The translations under genes were made by a program, and so were the position numbers. Below are positions 1 to 10,274 of a stretch of 64,000 nt of DNA, piece by piece (the first letter of the stretch is position 1; each line of letters begins with the position of its first letter). The notes below the pieces were generated by a model. It was not told the DNA's origin. It did no database searches and saw only the letters and a program-made list of their open reading frames with translations. The DNA is from Bolinopsis microptera (lineage: Eukaryota; Ctenophora; Tentaculata; Lobata; Bolinopsidae). Location: the NCBI RefSeq assembly GCF_026151205.1, contig NC_087074.1, positions 13,911,167-13,975,166 of the forward strand. The letters are read 5' to 3'.

Positions 1-50
1 ATGTGTCTAGTGTTTTTCACGACTGATATCATTTTAAGATCTATGGCAAG
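1..50 (+). CDS. Kv channel exon (end of S2), truncated by window edge
   Basis: Frame 1 encodes the end of transmembrane segment S2. The exon ends GCAAG before a GTAACA donor, leaving two bases of a split codon that the next exon completes. Confidence 0.75.
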
Positions 51-1266
51 GTAACATAATCATACTGAACAAAAAACAATTTGAATATCAAAACCAACAT
101 TTATCAGCGAAAGCCTCGATTTTAAGCTACACCACTTTCTCGTACCAACATCTAAATTAGAATCTGTTTTAAAATTCAATCGGCATTTTCTCACTGTTTA
201 CGAAAATTTCAGTTTGGATAGACTCAAGTTTATTTTGGACTACACAGTTTGGTTCGATATTTTGTCTCTCTTTCCCTTCTATGCAGACATTTTCCATCTT
301 CCAGGTAAACTTAAAACCAAGGAGATAAAATGATTAAAACAGTAATAGTATATTTTATAGAACGTTTTTAGATATAGGCACTTTTAACCCTTATTTTTTA
401 ACGACCTGGAAACTGTATCTACTTGATCCGATGTTTCAGAGACAGGAAGTGGGGGTTGGATCCAACTCTTAAAGATGGCCAGAATATCAAGATGTATGAA
501 GATAATTAGACGCTCTGAGACCCTATTGATGATAATCAACATTTTAGTGAGTTGTGGAGCCGAACTTGGTCTACTTGGCTTCGTCTGGCTTTTAGGTAAG
601 ATATCAAAAACACTGGTTAAGAATGCTCAAAATCGATACATAAAGCCAATTAAAATACTTTATAAGGCTTTATAATCTGAGACCACATTATGCAGTAACC
701 ACGTTACACCACGTTATACACCAACTATCACAGGAGTAATTGTCTCGGGAACACTACTCTACTTCGCAGAGAACCAGCTCCCGGTGGTCCTCTACAACGA
801 CACCAGAGCAGCTTACCACAACATCTCGACTGAACACTCTAACGGCACAGTTACCTGGGCTGAGACCGAATGGTTCTACTCCATAATGGAGTCATGTTGG
901 CAAGCCGTGGTCGTCATAGGGACTGTGGGCTACGGTAACGTTTACCCGGTATACGCCATTGGGAAGTTTGCAGCGGCGGGAATTATCTTCTTGTCAAGCC
1001 TGCTGATGGCGATTCCAATGACTATCATCATCAAGAGGTTCAGTTTGGCGTACGAGCAGCGCGCGCAGGAGACACGTGTGCGTAAAGTGTTCGGCGGGAA
1101 GTTCACAGAGGATGAGAAACACGTGGTGGAGGTGGAAGACAGACAAGTTTCATCAAAACAGCGCGACACTGCCCGGTGTATAGAGAGATACAGGTCGGGC
1201 AAATCAAGGTATCAGGATATAAAACAGTTTGTTAGCAAGAGATTCCCCTATCTGGTAACCACGTGA
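1..1266 (+). CDS. Voltage-gated K+ channel (Kv, Shaker-superfamily) gene, 3' part, four exons
   Basis: This is the 3' part of a six-transmembrane voltage-gated potassium channel subunit of the plasma membrane. Coding exons are 1-50, 213-304, 440-595 and 734-1266. All introns are GT-AG and short (162, 135 and 138 bp), and the reading phases join exactly. In order the product shows the end of S2 (CLVFFTTDIILRSMA), S3 (FDILSLFPFYADIF), an S4 with a basic residue at every third position (KMARISRCMKIIRR), S5 ending in LLYFAE as in Shaker channels, an extended turret with NIS and NGT glycosylation sequons, a pore loop with filter TVGYGNVYP, S6 and a C-tail of about 80 residues. The T1 domain, S1 and the start codon lie left of the window. 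Two departures are notable: N replaces D after TVGYG, and the S6 PxP hinge is PMT, as in electrically silent Kv subunits. It may therefore be a modulatory subunit (inference). Confidence 0.9.
213..304 (+). CDS. Kv channel exon (S2-S3 loop and S3)
   Basis: The acceptor is AAAATTTCAG and the donor is CCAG/GTAAAC. The translation LDRLKFILDYTVWFDILSLF matches the S2-S3 linker and S3 of Kv channels. Confidence 0.8.
440..595 (+). CDS. Kv channel exon (S4 voltage sensor to mid S5)
   Basis: The acceptor is GATGTTTCAG and the donor TTTTAG/GTAAGA. It encodes the basic S4 helix, the S4-S5 linker and ELGLLGFVWLL, the start of S5 (compare ELGLL in Shaker and Kv2). Phase 1 at both ends agrees with the neighbouring exons. 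Confidence 0.85.
734..1266 (+). CDS. Kv channel terminal exon (S5 end, pore, S6, C-tail)
   Basis: The acceptor is ACTATCACAG. Translation continues with VIVSGTLLYFAE (end of S5), turret, pore helix, filter TVGYGN, S6 with AIPMTIII, and a hydrophilic tail ending at the TGA at 1264-1266. Confidence 0.9.
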
Positions 1267-1314
1267 TATGTTAATAGTTAACAAACAAACGAACAGACAA
1301 ACAGTTGAACGCAC

Positions 1315-1399
1315 CTGTGTCGACCTTTCTACATCCGTACACCTCTCCAAACCCTCCACGACCGATGATTCTGTGTAGACTGAAATCTTCTATTTTTAC
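1315..1399 (-). CDS. GRK2/3 exon 6 (kinase glycine-rich loop)
   Basis: The acceptor is AATTACAG. The translation [20 protein letters not shown] carries the ATP-binding GxGxFG loop and continues YGCRKVDT. The donor is GTGCGT, phase 1. It lies only 48 bp beyond the Kv stop codon on the opposite strand. Confidence 0.9.
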
Positions 1400-4300
1400 C
1401 TGTAATTTACAGTTGGTTTTACTTTTCAGCTTTTGATTATCTTGATGATTTTTCGCCTAATTCAATAGTATGTAATCGCTGATATGTATCGTGCATTGAT
1501 GGTTGACAGCTACTTTCAGTTTATATTGGGTTTAAAGATACGTGATTTCTTTACTGTATATATTATCATTGACAAACATATAAATAAATTAACACTGGAT
1601 CAGTAATTCGAGAAAATGAGATCATTGAGTTGTAGGAAAACAGAATTCTTAGAATTTCAAGGATCCAGGTACTCATTTACGTCACTATAAACATAGTCGC
1701 ATTGTGTGCTTCATTTTCAAACTCAAGTGGTTACTGGTTACATGGTAATCCCTACATAGCTCATTGGTCATCTCTACCATAATAATAGAAAGATATTGAA
1801 ACTGAAGCACGCAAAACATGCTCAAGAACAGGTGCACATAAACACGTGCACTGCAATATACGTGCACGTGCACACGAAACGTACCCGCGTGTTAATCTCC
1901 AGTGACTTCCACTGCAGGTACCGAGTGTAATAGTTACTGTCCACAAAACTTGGATACTCGTGTTCCAGCATCATCTCTTTAATTGAGTTGCCGTATTTCT
2001 GGGGAGGTTAGTTATCTAGTTATTCGGTGAAAAGGTTGAGATGTTTTCAATGATTGGTGTGCAACGAGATCAAAATGTCCTCTTCATTAATCAGTAAAAA
2101 TACACGATATACCAAAAGAGTTAAACAACGTTTGTAAGAATGTGATAAGGTTGATAAAATTGCACGTGTTCTTACATCGAAGAGAGCATGCGAAGTCTCA
2201 TCGTTAGCCAGACTCGCTCTCACTTCTTCTGCATCTTCAATATCATACGGCTGAGAAAGAGGAGGCAAATTAGTTAGATTCGTTTGGTTCAAGATTGGAA
2301 AATAGTTAAACTTGTAGGGTCGGAGTATGGTATCAAGAACAGATAATCAAGGTCTACAGAGCGGTACTTTATCGGTAATTTAGTGTACTTTATCGGTATT
2401 CGGTACTTTATCGTATCTCGTCAGATCAGAATGAACGAGGTTTAAACAGAAAAATCGTCTTTGAATGAACCCGAAAAATACCGTTATACAATGTGAAAAG
2501 CATATTTGATATTAACTAGCGGATGGTTCACATAATACGGAAATACACAATTTAGTACTTCCAAACCCTCTCCCACTGAGCCTGCCTATGTTATATGTGA
2601 ATGATCTTCTAGTGGATGGAACGGTCGTATGATTCCTGAAAGTATCCAATCAACTGTGGTATTATTATTACAACTCCCTCATGTTACCTGATCGGGATCA
2701 CGATGTGGTGGTCGATACCAACTCTGAAACAGCGAGATTTGTATATGGGCGGCTCTTGGGGATTTTAAAGAATTGTGCGAGATGACGATACATAGAAGCC
2801 GCAAGATGAGTACTACAAGTACAAAAAGTACAAACTCCCCATAGAATTAATTTAATTCCAGATATTATGTCAAGCCCAATGATTACTACTTCGCCCCTTT
2901 CTCCAGGCAACCTCCAGCCACGTTGGATATGAACCCCGGAGTCCTGACAAGGCAGATCTCATAGGATGATGAACCAGGAATTCTGTCGACTTAACCATCT
3001 TACCTAATTAATCCTCCGTTTAATACAGAATCCTAATAGAGGTCATCGGCAATGAACTCTAAATCCCATGGAAATAATACGGTAATAAATTCTCATTTTT
3101 ACTTGAGAATCTACATTTTACCCCATTGTATAACTATAACTCAGACTATCCCAGACAAACCCATAAATGTAAAGTGTAGGAACCAGAGTCGAGACATGAA
3201 CGCCAAAATTGAAATATAAGTAAGTAATGATGTAATCTAACAAGAGGTAACGTCTCGGAATATAATGTATTAATTTTAGTTTAAAAATGTAATATGATAT
3301 AACATGGTGTCCACGAATTCAGAGTCTCGCCAGCATAGACTCACACCTTTATACCCAAGTTAAGTAAGGATTCATACACATGGTAGAAAAAAAGTGGCTC
3401 AAACTGTGTTTAGTGTAAAATTGTTGAGTAGCAGTGTTGATAGAGTTGTAACTTGAGATAAACTTAAGATAAAAATACAGTTACAGTTATTAAACTCAGA
3501 TTCGAAATTAATTGATCAAGTAATAGATGTAGATTCTGTTGGGTAAGTGAGGCGTATTTCTTGACATGTGATAGCGATTCTGGGATTTGATTGATCAATA
3601 GTGGATGCTGATTGGTTAATTGCTGTTACGTGTCGAAAAATATAGCTCACCCCCAACAGAACCCACATCTATTGTACTTGTAGTGAGACATAGTAGAAAA
3701 TCTATGCAAAACCTTTACTTATAGTGATAAATGATAATATATTTTATGTTTATGTGTAAATTGCATAATGCATAAATAACAAACTGCTCGGTGCTTTCAT
3801 GTGATATTGATGACTTATACTCCTAATAAACAAGGAATACATAATATGCAACGTTTTTATTGTTTTTTTATTGTCGTGTCGACTATTGAAAGTATTATTA
3901 TAAATCTATAGCCTAGAATGCTATACGACACAAATTTTTCTTGAAAAAGTTAAATGTGAAACTTACATGCAAATCGTACATGTAATGATTACAATCTCAC
4001 TGGGGAGAGACGACTTTTATCCATGCAACGCTAAATGTAAGACTGTCACGTACAGTTACACATTTGGGACATTTCGTTAATCTTTATAAATTTGCACAGA
4101 ATGAGTTTTAAGGGGAATAGACCCCATCCAGACCATACAGTCTTAACAAGAGCTCGTGTTATCAAGCGTCATTTCTTATTCCGTAACAGACAAAACGTTA
4201 TCATAATCAAGGTCCCAGGGGGCAATGCCTCCGGGACTGTGAGATAACTACAATTGATAGCTGCAATGCGCAAGCAAATATTGTTAACTCTTATGTAAAT

Positions 4301-6099
4301 TCCTCATAACATTCCTGCCTCCAGAAGTAATTTGATTCCGAATTCCGATGATATTGTATGCTTCCACAATGGACTTGGAGAAAAGGCACATAAATGTAGA
4401 TTGTAGATGCACTTTTATTTAGAAAACATGCAGTCGGAACTGTTCCAGGGGGGTAGATGACTGGACATGAAAACATACCTTCCAGAAAGATGTCACCCCA
4501 GGCTGGGAGACATCTTCTACATCAAGGCCCAAAAGACTTTGTCCTCTGGGGAGGAGTCCCCAGGGGATGCTGAAATCTGTGGACGGAGCCGGTGTTCTTG
4601 CTGGGGTTATATTGGGTAACCCACAACCAACCAACCAACCATACGGCTGAGGAATTGGGAGCAAGTTAGAAACATGTGCATGTTTCAGGAATTATAGGAG
4701 ATCATGGTGATTGGAATCTGTAAATCTGCACAATTCTAGGTTGGAACTTGCGGGGGTAAACAAACCACTGACAGCGCCCGAAAAAGTCTCGGAGATCTTA
4801 AACTGGGTGATTATAGAAAAATACATCATGAGCGTAATTAATTAATGAGTGTAATTAATTAATGAGTTTAATTAATTAATGAGTTTAATTGATGGAAATT
4901 GGAAAAGCATATTTATCGTACGCCAGAATGAGTGAATATGGCAAAAAAAGAAACAATTTAAATTGTTCCAACAAATTAAACCAGAATAATCCTACTAACG
5001 AGCTGGGATTTTATAACAAGCTCAACTTACACATTCGGGTACCTCCTCGTCGAACATAAGGGCCTAAATTTATGGCATAAAAAATTTATTTTGTATAAAG
5101 TTCATTTCATTTCATTTCATTTCATTTCATTTCATTTCATAGAAGACTAACCTTTCATCGAGCCCAATCAAGAAAATTTTCTTTGGAAAGGATGAGACTG
5201 CTCTCGTGATTAAAACAAGTATAAGTATTTAGTGTAAAATCTATATTCTGTAATATCTATAATCGAATTGGATAACTTCTATAAATTGGACAACGTCCCT
5301 AAATCAGTACTAACATGGTCGCGAGCAAGCAAGTCTGGCATGATAAACTCATCAAATATTGCTTTTGCTGCGGGTTTTCTCAGAGCGTTAGAGTCCATGT
5401 CTTGGTAATCTTTAATCTGAAGATCAATTTCTGTTAAATCGGGCCCTGGTAGTACTTTTGAGTCGTGTTTTCTCACCAAATAGGTCATTCAACGGTACTA
5501 TTTTTGGTTTGTTTCATTGGACTGTAACGTGTACTAAAAATACTTTTACATAAAAAATACTTTTACATCAATCGCTATTTAACGCCATTGATGGGAAAAA
5601 TAGAGTTGGCCCATGTTGGCTCATACAAAAGCATTTCATGAGAGAAGCTTATATTTTCTAAAAATAGCTTGCCTTTTCTAAAAATAGCTTACCTTTTCTA
5701 AAAAAAGGAGCGCTTTCTCAGACCCCGGATCGCCAGAGCCACCATTCATGATGTACTGCTTGAAAATACTGTAACCAATCCTCTCATTGAAAAGGTGTTC
5801 AAAGCTTATCTGGATCTTCTCTTGCAGGTACTTATAGGTCACGTCTCTGCAACTGAAAAATAAAATTGGTAATTTTCTTTGTATCTCGTGATGTGATAAT
5901 AATGTTGATCATATCAACCTTCTAGTAACTGAGCATGCATATGAATGTTGAAAAATATAGCATGGTACCAGCTACGTAATAGGTACCTAGGGTCGGGCAG
6001 CTGAACTTTCTTGGTCGATCTCTTGTAGGGTTCATTTCTGCTCTTCTCCATTGCCATGAGGTAGGACACATCGGCCAACACCGCCTCTAAATCCGCCAT
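1315..6099 (-). CDS. GRK2/3-type G-protein-coupled receptor kinase, first six coding exons (3' part outside window)
   Basis: GRK2/3 kinases phosphorylate activated GPCRs at the plasma membrane and recruit arrestin. I joined six minus-strand exons: 5987-6099, 5693-5852, 5315-5416, 2176-2250, 1885-1998 and 1315-1399. All junctions are GT-AG and in phase. The product starts [20 protein letters not shown], the hallmark N-terminal helix of GRK2/3. An RGS-homology domain follows ([42 protein letters not shown]), then the kinase glycine loop [15 protein letters not shown]. In total 649 nt of coding sequence (about 216 residues) are present out of the roughly 690 usual for the family. The rest of the kinase domain and the C-terminal PH domain are not found in the window and must lie to the left, beyond the Kv gene on the other strand. 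Intron 3 is 3.06 kb and holds repeats. An isolated 5' gene fragment is the alternative, but all six exons are intact. Confidence 0.9.
1583..1588 (+). terminator. Candidate poly(A) signal (AATAAA) of the Kv gene
   Basis: This is the first AATAAA after the Kv stop codon, 317 bp downstream. If used, the Kv 3'UTR overlaps GRK exon 6 (1315-1399) in antisense. Confidence 0.45.
1885..1998 (-). CDS. GRK2/3 exon 5 (end of RGS-homology domain)
   Basis: The acceptor is CCTCCCCAG. Thirty-eight codons include [19 protein letters not shown], equivalent to the KFTRFCQWKNVELN region of GRK2. The donor is CGG/GTACGT. Confidence 0.88.
2176..2250 (-). CDS. GRK2/3 exon 4 (RGS domain)
   Basis: The acceptor CTCTTTCTCAG has a good pyrimidine tract. 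The 25 codons [10 protein letters not shown]...HALFD align without gaps with the family segment that follows the exon 3 region. The donor is GTAAGA, phase 0. Confidence 0.82.
2764..2816 (-). mobile_element. Diverged relic of the Mutator-like TIR found at 28.4-29.1 kb
   Basis: About 53 bp containing TTGTGCGAGATGAC, CATAGAAGCCGC and AGTACTAC match, with substitutions, the inner part of the right TIR of the element at 28404-29079. No second end was found nearby. Confidence 0.5.
3517..3680. mobile_element. Fold-back MITE-like element (164 bp)
   Basis: The left arm CAAGTAATAGATGTAGATTC and the right arm, read on the other strand as CAAGTACAATAGATGTGGGT, form imperfect inverted repeats of about 35 bp. 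They extend through TTCTGTTGGG and GTGAG. No coding capacity. Confidence 0.55.
4830..4893. repeat. Tandem repeat of a 17-bp unit rich in TAATTA (about 4 copies)
   Basis: The unit is approximately GAGTTTAATTAATTAAT. The copies differ at the fourth and fifth positions and the last one is diverged. Each copy carries homeodomain-type TAATTA cores. Confidence 0.8.
5101..5140. repeat. Microsatellite (TTCAT)8
   Basis: Eight perfect head-to-tail copies of TTCAT are seen directly. Confidence 0.95.
5315..5416 (-). CDS. GRK2/3 exon 3 (RGS domain)
   Basis: The acceptor is GATCTTCAG. The 34 codons start IKDYQDMDS and end LLARDH before a GTTAGT donor. Phase is 0 at both ends. Confidence 0.85.
5650..5704 (-). 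repeat. Triplicated 20-bp unit spanning the GRK exon 2 splice donor
   Basis: On the minus strand, TTTTTAGAAAAGGTAAGCTA is followed by two degenerate copies. One has GCAAGC and the other TATAAGC where the true donor reads GTAAGC. Part of the unit is coding (LFLEK). Confidence 0.75.
5693..5852 (-). CDS. GRK2/3 exon 2 (RGS-homology domain start)
   Basis: The acceptor is TTTTTCAG. The translation includes [20 protein letters not shown], matching the start of the GRK RGS-homology domain. The exon ends LLFLEK before GTAAGC. Confidence 0.88.
5987..6099 (-). CDS. GRK2/3 exon 1 (start codon, N-terminal helix)
   Basis: ATG at 6099 lies in AAGATGGCGGA. The exon encodes 37 codons plus two bases, including the conserved N-terminal helix. 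The donor is CCTAG/GTACCT, which is weaker than the others. Confidence 0.88.
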
Positions 6100-6102
6100 C
6101 TT
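6092..6102 (-). promoter_or_regulatory. Start-codon context resembling a YY1 motif
   Basis: The minus-strand sequence AAGATGGCGGA around the GRK start codon resembles the YY1-type element AANATGGCGGC often found at animal transcript starts. It is also a favourable Kozak context. Confidence 0.3.
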
Positions 6103-6109
6103 GCTGCAC

Positions 6110-9100
6110 TCGTGTGATTCTGACTCCTTCCTCTGGCAAATTGTCGTGGTGTTATTCTAGAAAGATCTTTTTTTCGGGATTAATGCAATGGTGTCTTAGG
6201 TGGGTCATTTGACAAAAATGCTCTAAAAGGTTAAATACAAATAAATCCGGGCTGTTAAATTCGCTAAATTTTCGTCAAAAAGTATGGCGTATTTAGAGTT
6301 CTCAAAAAGTACGCGAATATTTCGCCAATTTACAACTTCAAGTTATAATTTTTAGGGCTGTTAAATTCGCCAAAAAATGCGCGGAAAATTCGGTAAAAAT
6401 GCGGCTGTGGGAACGCGCATCATTCTCGAGTCTATGATCTAGTTGAGTATGTGAATTGTGACGTTATACTTCACATCTCAAACTTACAAATCTCGACAAA
6501 TAGACTAGACTGTGGAGGAAATTAAGTAATTTCAATTTTATTAATATAAGAGAAGTTAGTTTACTCCATTGCATAACATCTTCGGGTATGACCTAAATTT
6601 AACCCCTTGCGATCTTGGTCAGTACCCACGTTAGTCACTAACCAGTAACCACGCATGTGTTGCGGGAAGCACATGTTTTGGCAATATTCCACCATACTTT
6701 CGTGAACATATATAAAATATTTAAATGCAACATATTCAGTTAATAAACAATAGCCCGATCACTCAATTTGGCGACCAAAATAAAGATTCATTAAAAGTAA
6801 CAGCAATCATAAAATGAGTTAATGCTTGAGGCAGGGGGAGTCATTATAGTCAAGTGTTATATATTCTTACTTTTGATATTATTCTAATAATGCTAGAGGA
6901 ATTAATCAAATTCTACGTCAAACCTGCCGATTCTGACAATTTTGTCATCAAGAAGAATAGTTAACATTTCGAAGGGGTTAACTCACCTAAGAATAAAAAG
7001 GTCTTGTTCACATACAGTGTAATATTCGTTCGTCCTTTTTCTCCATGCCTACATCCTACAGAGAAATGTTATGGTTAGCACACTCGCATCTCGATAAAAA
7101 TTAACAGTTAGATTTTCTGATTTCCATGAGTAACTGGAGAAGGGAGGAGGTTTCTTTTTACTTTAAATTGTGTTTTTAACTATATTTTTGTAAACAAACA
7201 TTTGTAAAGTAGCATTTATAACCGGTACTAACTACTCCAAGGTGGGATATGGACCATGTGCTCAACTCAAGGAGGCGTGCCTGGTACACCTCTCTGAACC
7301 ACTTCTAATCAATACAATCTTAACACCAACAAATTGTATTCCTCAGAAAAACAAACATCTCCGAAAAACTAAAGACTAGATCTGCACACGAAGTCTCCAC
7401 AAGATGTGACCAAGTACCCGAGAGAACAAAACAAGAAATGGCCACGAAAACAAGGCCCGTGTCCACAAAGACGCATGATCCCCACCCAGCCGTGCCCGAG
7501 CAGAAGGCACAGCAAGGAGAGCGTATAAAGTTACTCAGTCATGGAGAAGAGAGAGAGAGAGGAGGGAAGGAGAGAGGGAAGAGAGAAAGGTCTGGGAATA
7601 CACAGGCGGATTATTTTGTGTACAACCCTCATGACTATATTGGATCAAACGTACATGACTTCAGGGCGGTGTTGTATTACTATGGGACATTGAGAGTGTC
7701 AGGGACCATAACAATTAATTAATAAATTAATAAAAAATCTCAATAAAATGCAAATTAGAAGAAATGCGTAGTACAAAGGTTCCTTTGTGGATATCTTGGT
7801 AAAATTGTCGCGGGTACTATACATGTAAAAGTAAAGGCTACGCACAAATATGAACGAACATGAAACTCGATATTGTATAGGAGGAGGGACCCGGAAGCTG
7901 AATTTTGTCCCAATATCACTGAAGTGTTTTTAATCACGAGATTAAATAACAATAAACATACATAGATACATTACATATCATGAGACAAGAGATCGCTTCC
8001 TAATTGTAAATGAATGTTTAAAAGATGAGATAACCTTGGCGATATTGACCGTTGGAATGACGTTGTCATTTAAACGATCTACTTGTATTTTGACCCACGC
8101 GTTTTTAATATGCTTAAACTTAGAATATGAATGGTTACACTTACACCATCGGATATTCTTGTGAAGAGGTTTAACAAGGAACCTTTTTTTTCGACAAATA
8201 AATTTGATCGGTAAAATCATAACCGGAGAAGAATATAACTAATGGAAATTACATAACTTAGTAACTAGAACTGTCGTAAGTTATAACCGAAAAGGCATTA
8301 ATAAACCGATCAAAGCAAGATTAGTTAAAGGGAATCCTTTGATATGAACTGCCATACGTTCATCGAATTCTGCTTTGCCATTAAAAATTGATCGAAGCTA
8401 ATTATAAAGTAACAGAGCAACTAACAATGACATAATCCAAGAAATCAAAACATCAGTAATATCAATTTCAAATGCATGATTCTGAACTTCAATAATACTC
8501 CGTTCGGTTATAAAATTAAAAGGAATAGATTGAAACATGGATAACCATCGTTTAGTGCGATGTAAATTGGAAAGCACAGTCTCAATTCTACGGAAAGCAA
8601 AGAAGCGTAACCATCAGTAAACTGTCAGTTAATTACAACCTTAAAGAAGACTAATTGTACGGAACAGAGCCAAGAGAGAGCTCGAGCCATCTCCGCTGGC
8701 ATTAAGAACAACCATGTTTATGAAAAGGTTCTCGGTTTCTTAAGCCACAGTGGAGATCTTAATAAGCACCTTAACTACACGGTGCATGTGTGTAACACAC
8801 AGTTACATATCCTGGTGAGGAGTGAGTGGGGGGTTGGAGCACCCACCGCAGCTGTCTACACAATATATACAGGTCCAGCTGAGTACTGGTCACTGCGCTA
8901 ATGTGCATCATACACCTTGCTGGGCAGGGGATGTATCTTGTACAGCGTGCTGATAGAAATAGATCGTGACTGAATATATACTACAGTTCAAGACAAATTT
9001 GCTGTATTTGCTGTATATAATATGGAGCAACCTGAAAAAAGTGCTCAAGAACAGGGCGAGAAGTTGCTGGTGGAAATTATAGTAGTGGCAATGTACGTAA

Positions 9101-10133
9101 ATAAGCTGTCTGATCTAGCCTATACGTGCGTTCCATTAGTCTTGATGCTGTATGATAATATATCAGTATTACGTGAGCCCGGTATTACGTCTCGACTAGT
9201 TGGCTAATCGATCCACTGAGGGTCTAACAATTTAGTGTACCTCGACCACCACTGGATCACACTACAGTTTCATAGCACGGTGCTGTGACACTGCTCGATC
9301 CTTAGTGTAAAGTGTGGGGATTGTGGAGGAGAAAGAGAGAATGTCAGATTGTTAAAAAAAGAAAAAGACTGTCACGAGGATAAGAAAGAGAGCGAGATTT
9401 GACAGGGAAAAGAAGACAAAAAAGAAGACAAAAAATAATGTTGACAGGTGAGAAAGCTCGCGATTTTCAGATCTCACTCCGAGAGATGATGCTAATCACC
9501 AGCAAATAACTGCCGAGTGCACATTCCACGCGAGATAAACACAAAGCCGGCAGATTCTTCAGAGCATTCTCTTCTCACGTGGAAGAGATATTTTAACCGG
9601 TCTTATATAATAATAACACGCTCGTGCTGCGGGGATAAAAGCTTCACAAATTCCAGTGTATATAAATCAAAACAATGTCCTTTAAAACACAAAACAACTT
9701 CTGACGTTAAATATATAAATTATAAAACCTAATATTATTAATATATGTATGTGTAAAACCTATCATAATCTGCCCAAAACAAAACTCTGCATCGTCATCA
9801 AGCCAATTAACACTAACACTAACACCCTTTAATAACCGCGGGATGTCTCGAGACGGTGTAAACTGTAAAGCACCCCAATATACTAAAGATAGTGCACCTG
9901 TTTAACTTTCAGTGTTTAACTCATTTTACTTACTTGTGATGTTAGAAAGTAGAACTAACAGTTAGGTAGGCCATGCACCAGGTACATACTAAGCCCCTTC
10001 ATAAGTACTGCTACCAATTATAATTACGGAAAAATTGTTTAAAAGAGCGATGCCACTAGTTAAATTGTGTGTTAATTAGCCAATTATCTCAACGACGATA
10101 CACTATTATATACGCGCTCTCCTCGTTAACTTG
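6110..10133. other. Intergenic region between GRK and DCAF4-like genes
   Basis: About 4 kb without a supported gene. It is AT-rich with short duplications (GGGCTGTTAAATTCGC near 6248 and 6356) and a purine-rich tract near 7545-7590. Open stretches at 7438-7722 and 9022-9207 begin with ATG, but neither shows a known domain. The second could be a short first exon because GTACGT follows 24 codons in. Confidence 0.5.
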
Positions 10134-10149
10134 TACACTGTACAGTGTA
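10134..10149. repeat. Perfect 16-bp palindrome
   Basis: TACACTGTACAGTGTA is self-complementary. It lies 126 bp beyond the stop codon of the DCAF4-like gene, in its probable 3' flank. Confidence 0.9.
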
Positions 10150-10274
10150 TAATTTACCTGCATCATATAATTCAGAGAGGGAAGTAGAACTTTCTCTAAC
10201 TGGAGCAAATAGTAAATGGAGTGGAAGTAATAGAGCCTGCGTGTAAGGATGTATATTGTATATACTTACACTCT

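Larger units (their letters stand above)
2251..5314 (-). other. GRK intron 3 (3.06 kb), repeat-bearing
   Basis: No exon was recognised here. The intron contains a diverged Mutator-TIR relic (about 2764-2816), a 164-bp fold-back (3517-3680), a 17-bp tandem repeat rich in TAATTA (4830-4893) and a TTCAT microsatellite (5101-5140). Small ORFs on both strands lack recognisable domains. Confidence 0.7.

Noticed and set aside
1685..1946. Two minus-strand open frames (62 and 61 codons)
   Set aside because: Only 1885-1946 overlaps a real exon (GRK exon 5), and in that part the exon is read in a splice-supported frame. The remainder is intron.
7438..7722. 94-codon ATG frame
   Set aside because: Low-complexity Arg/Glu-rich translation from a purine tract, no domain, no splice or promoter support.
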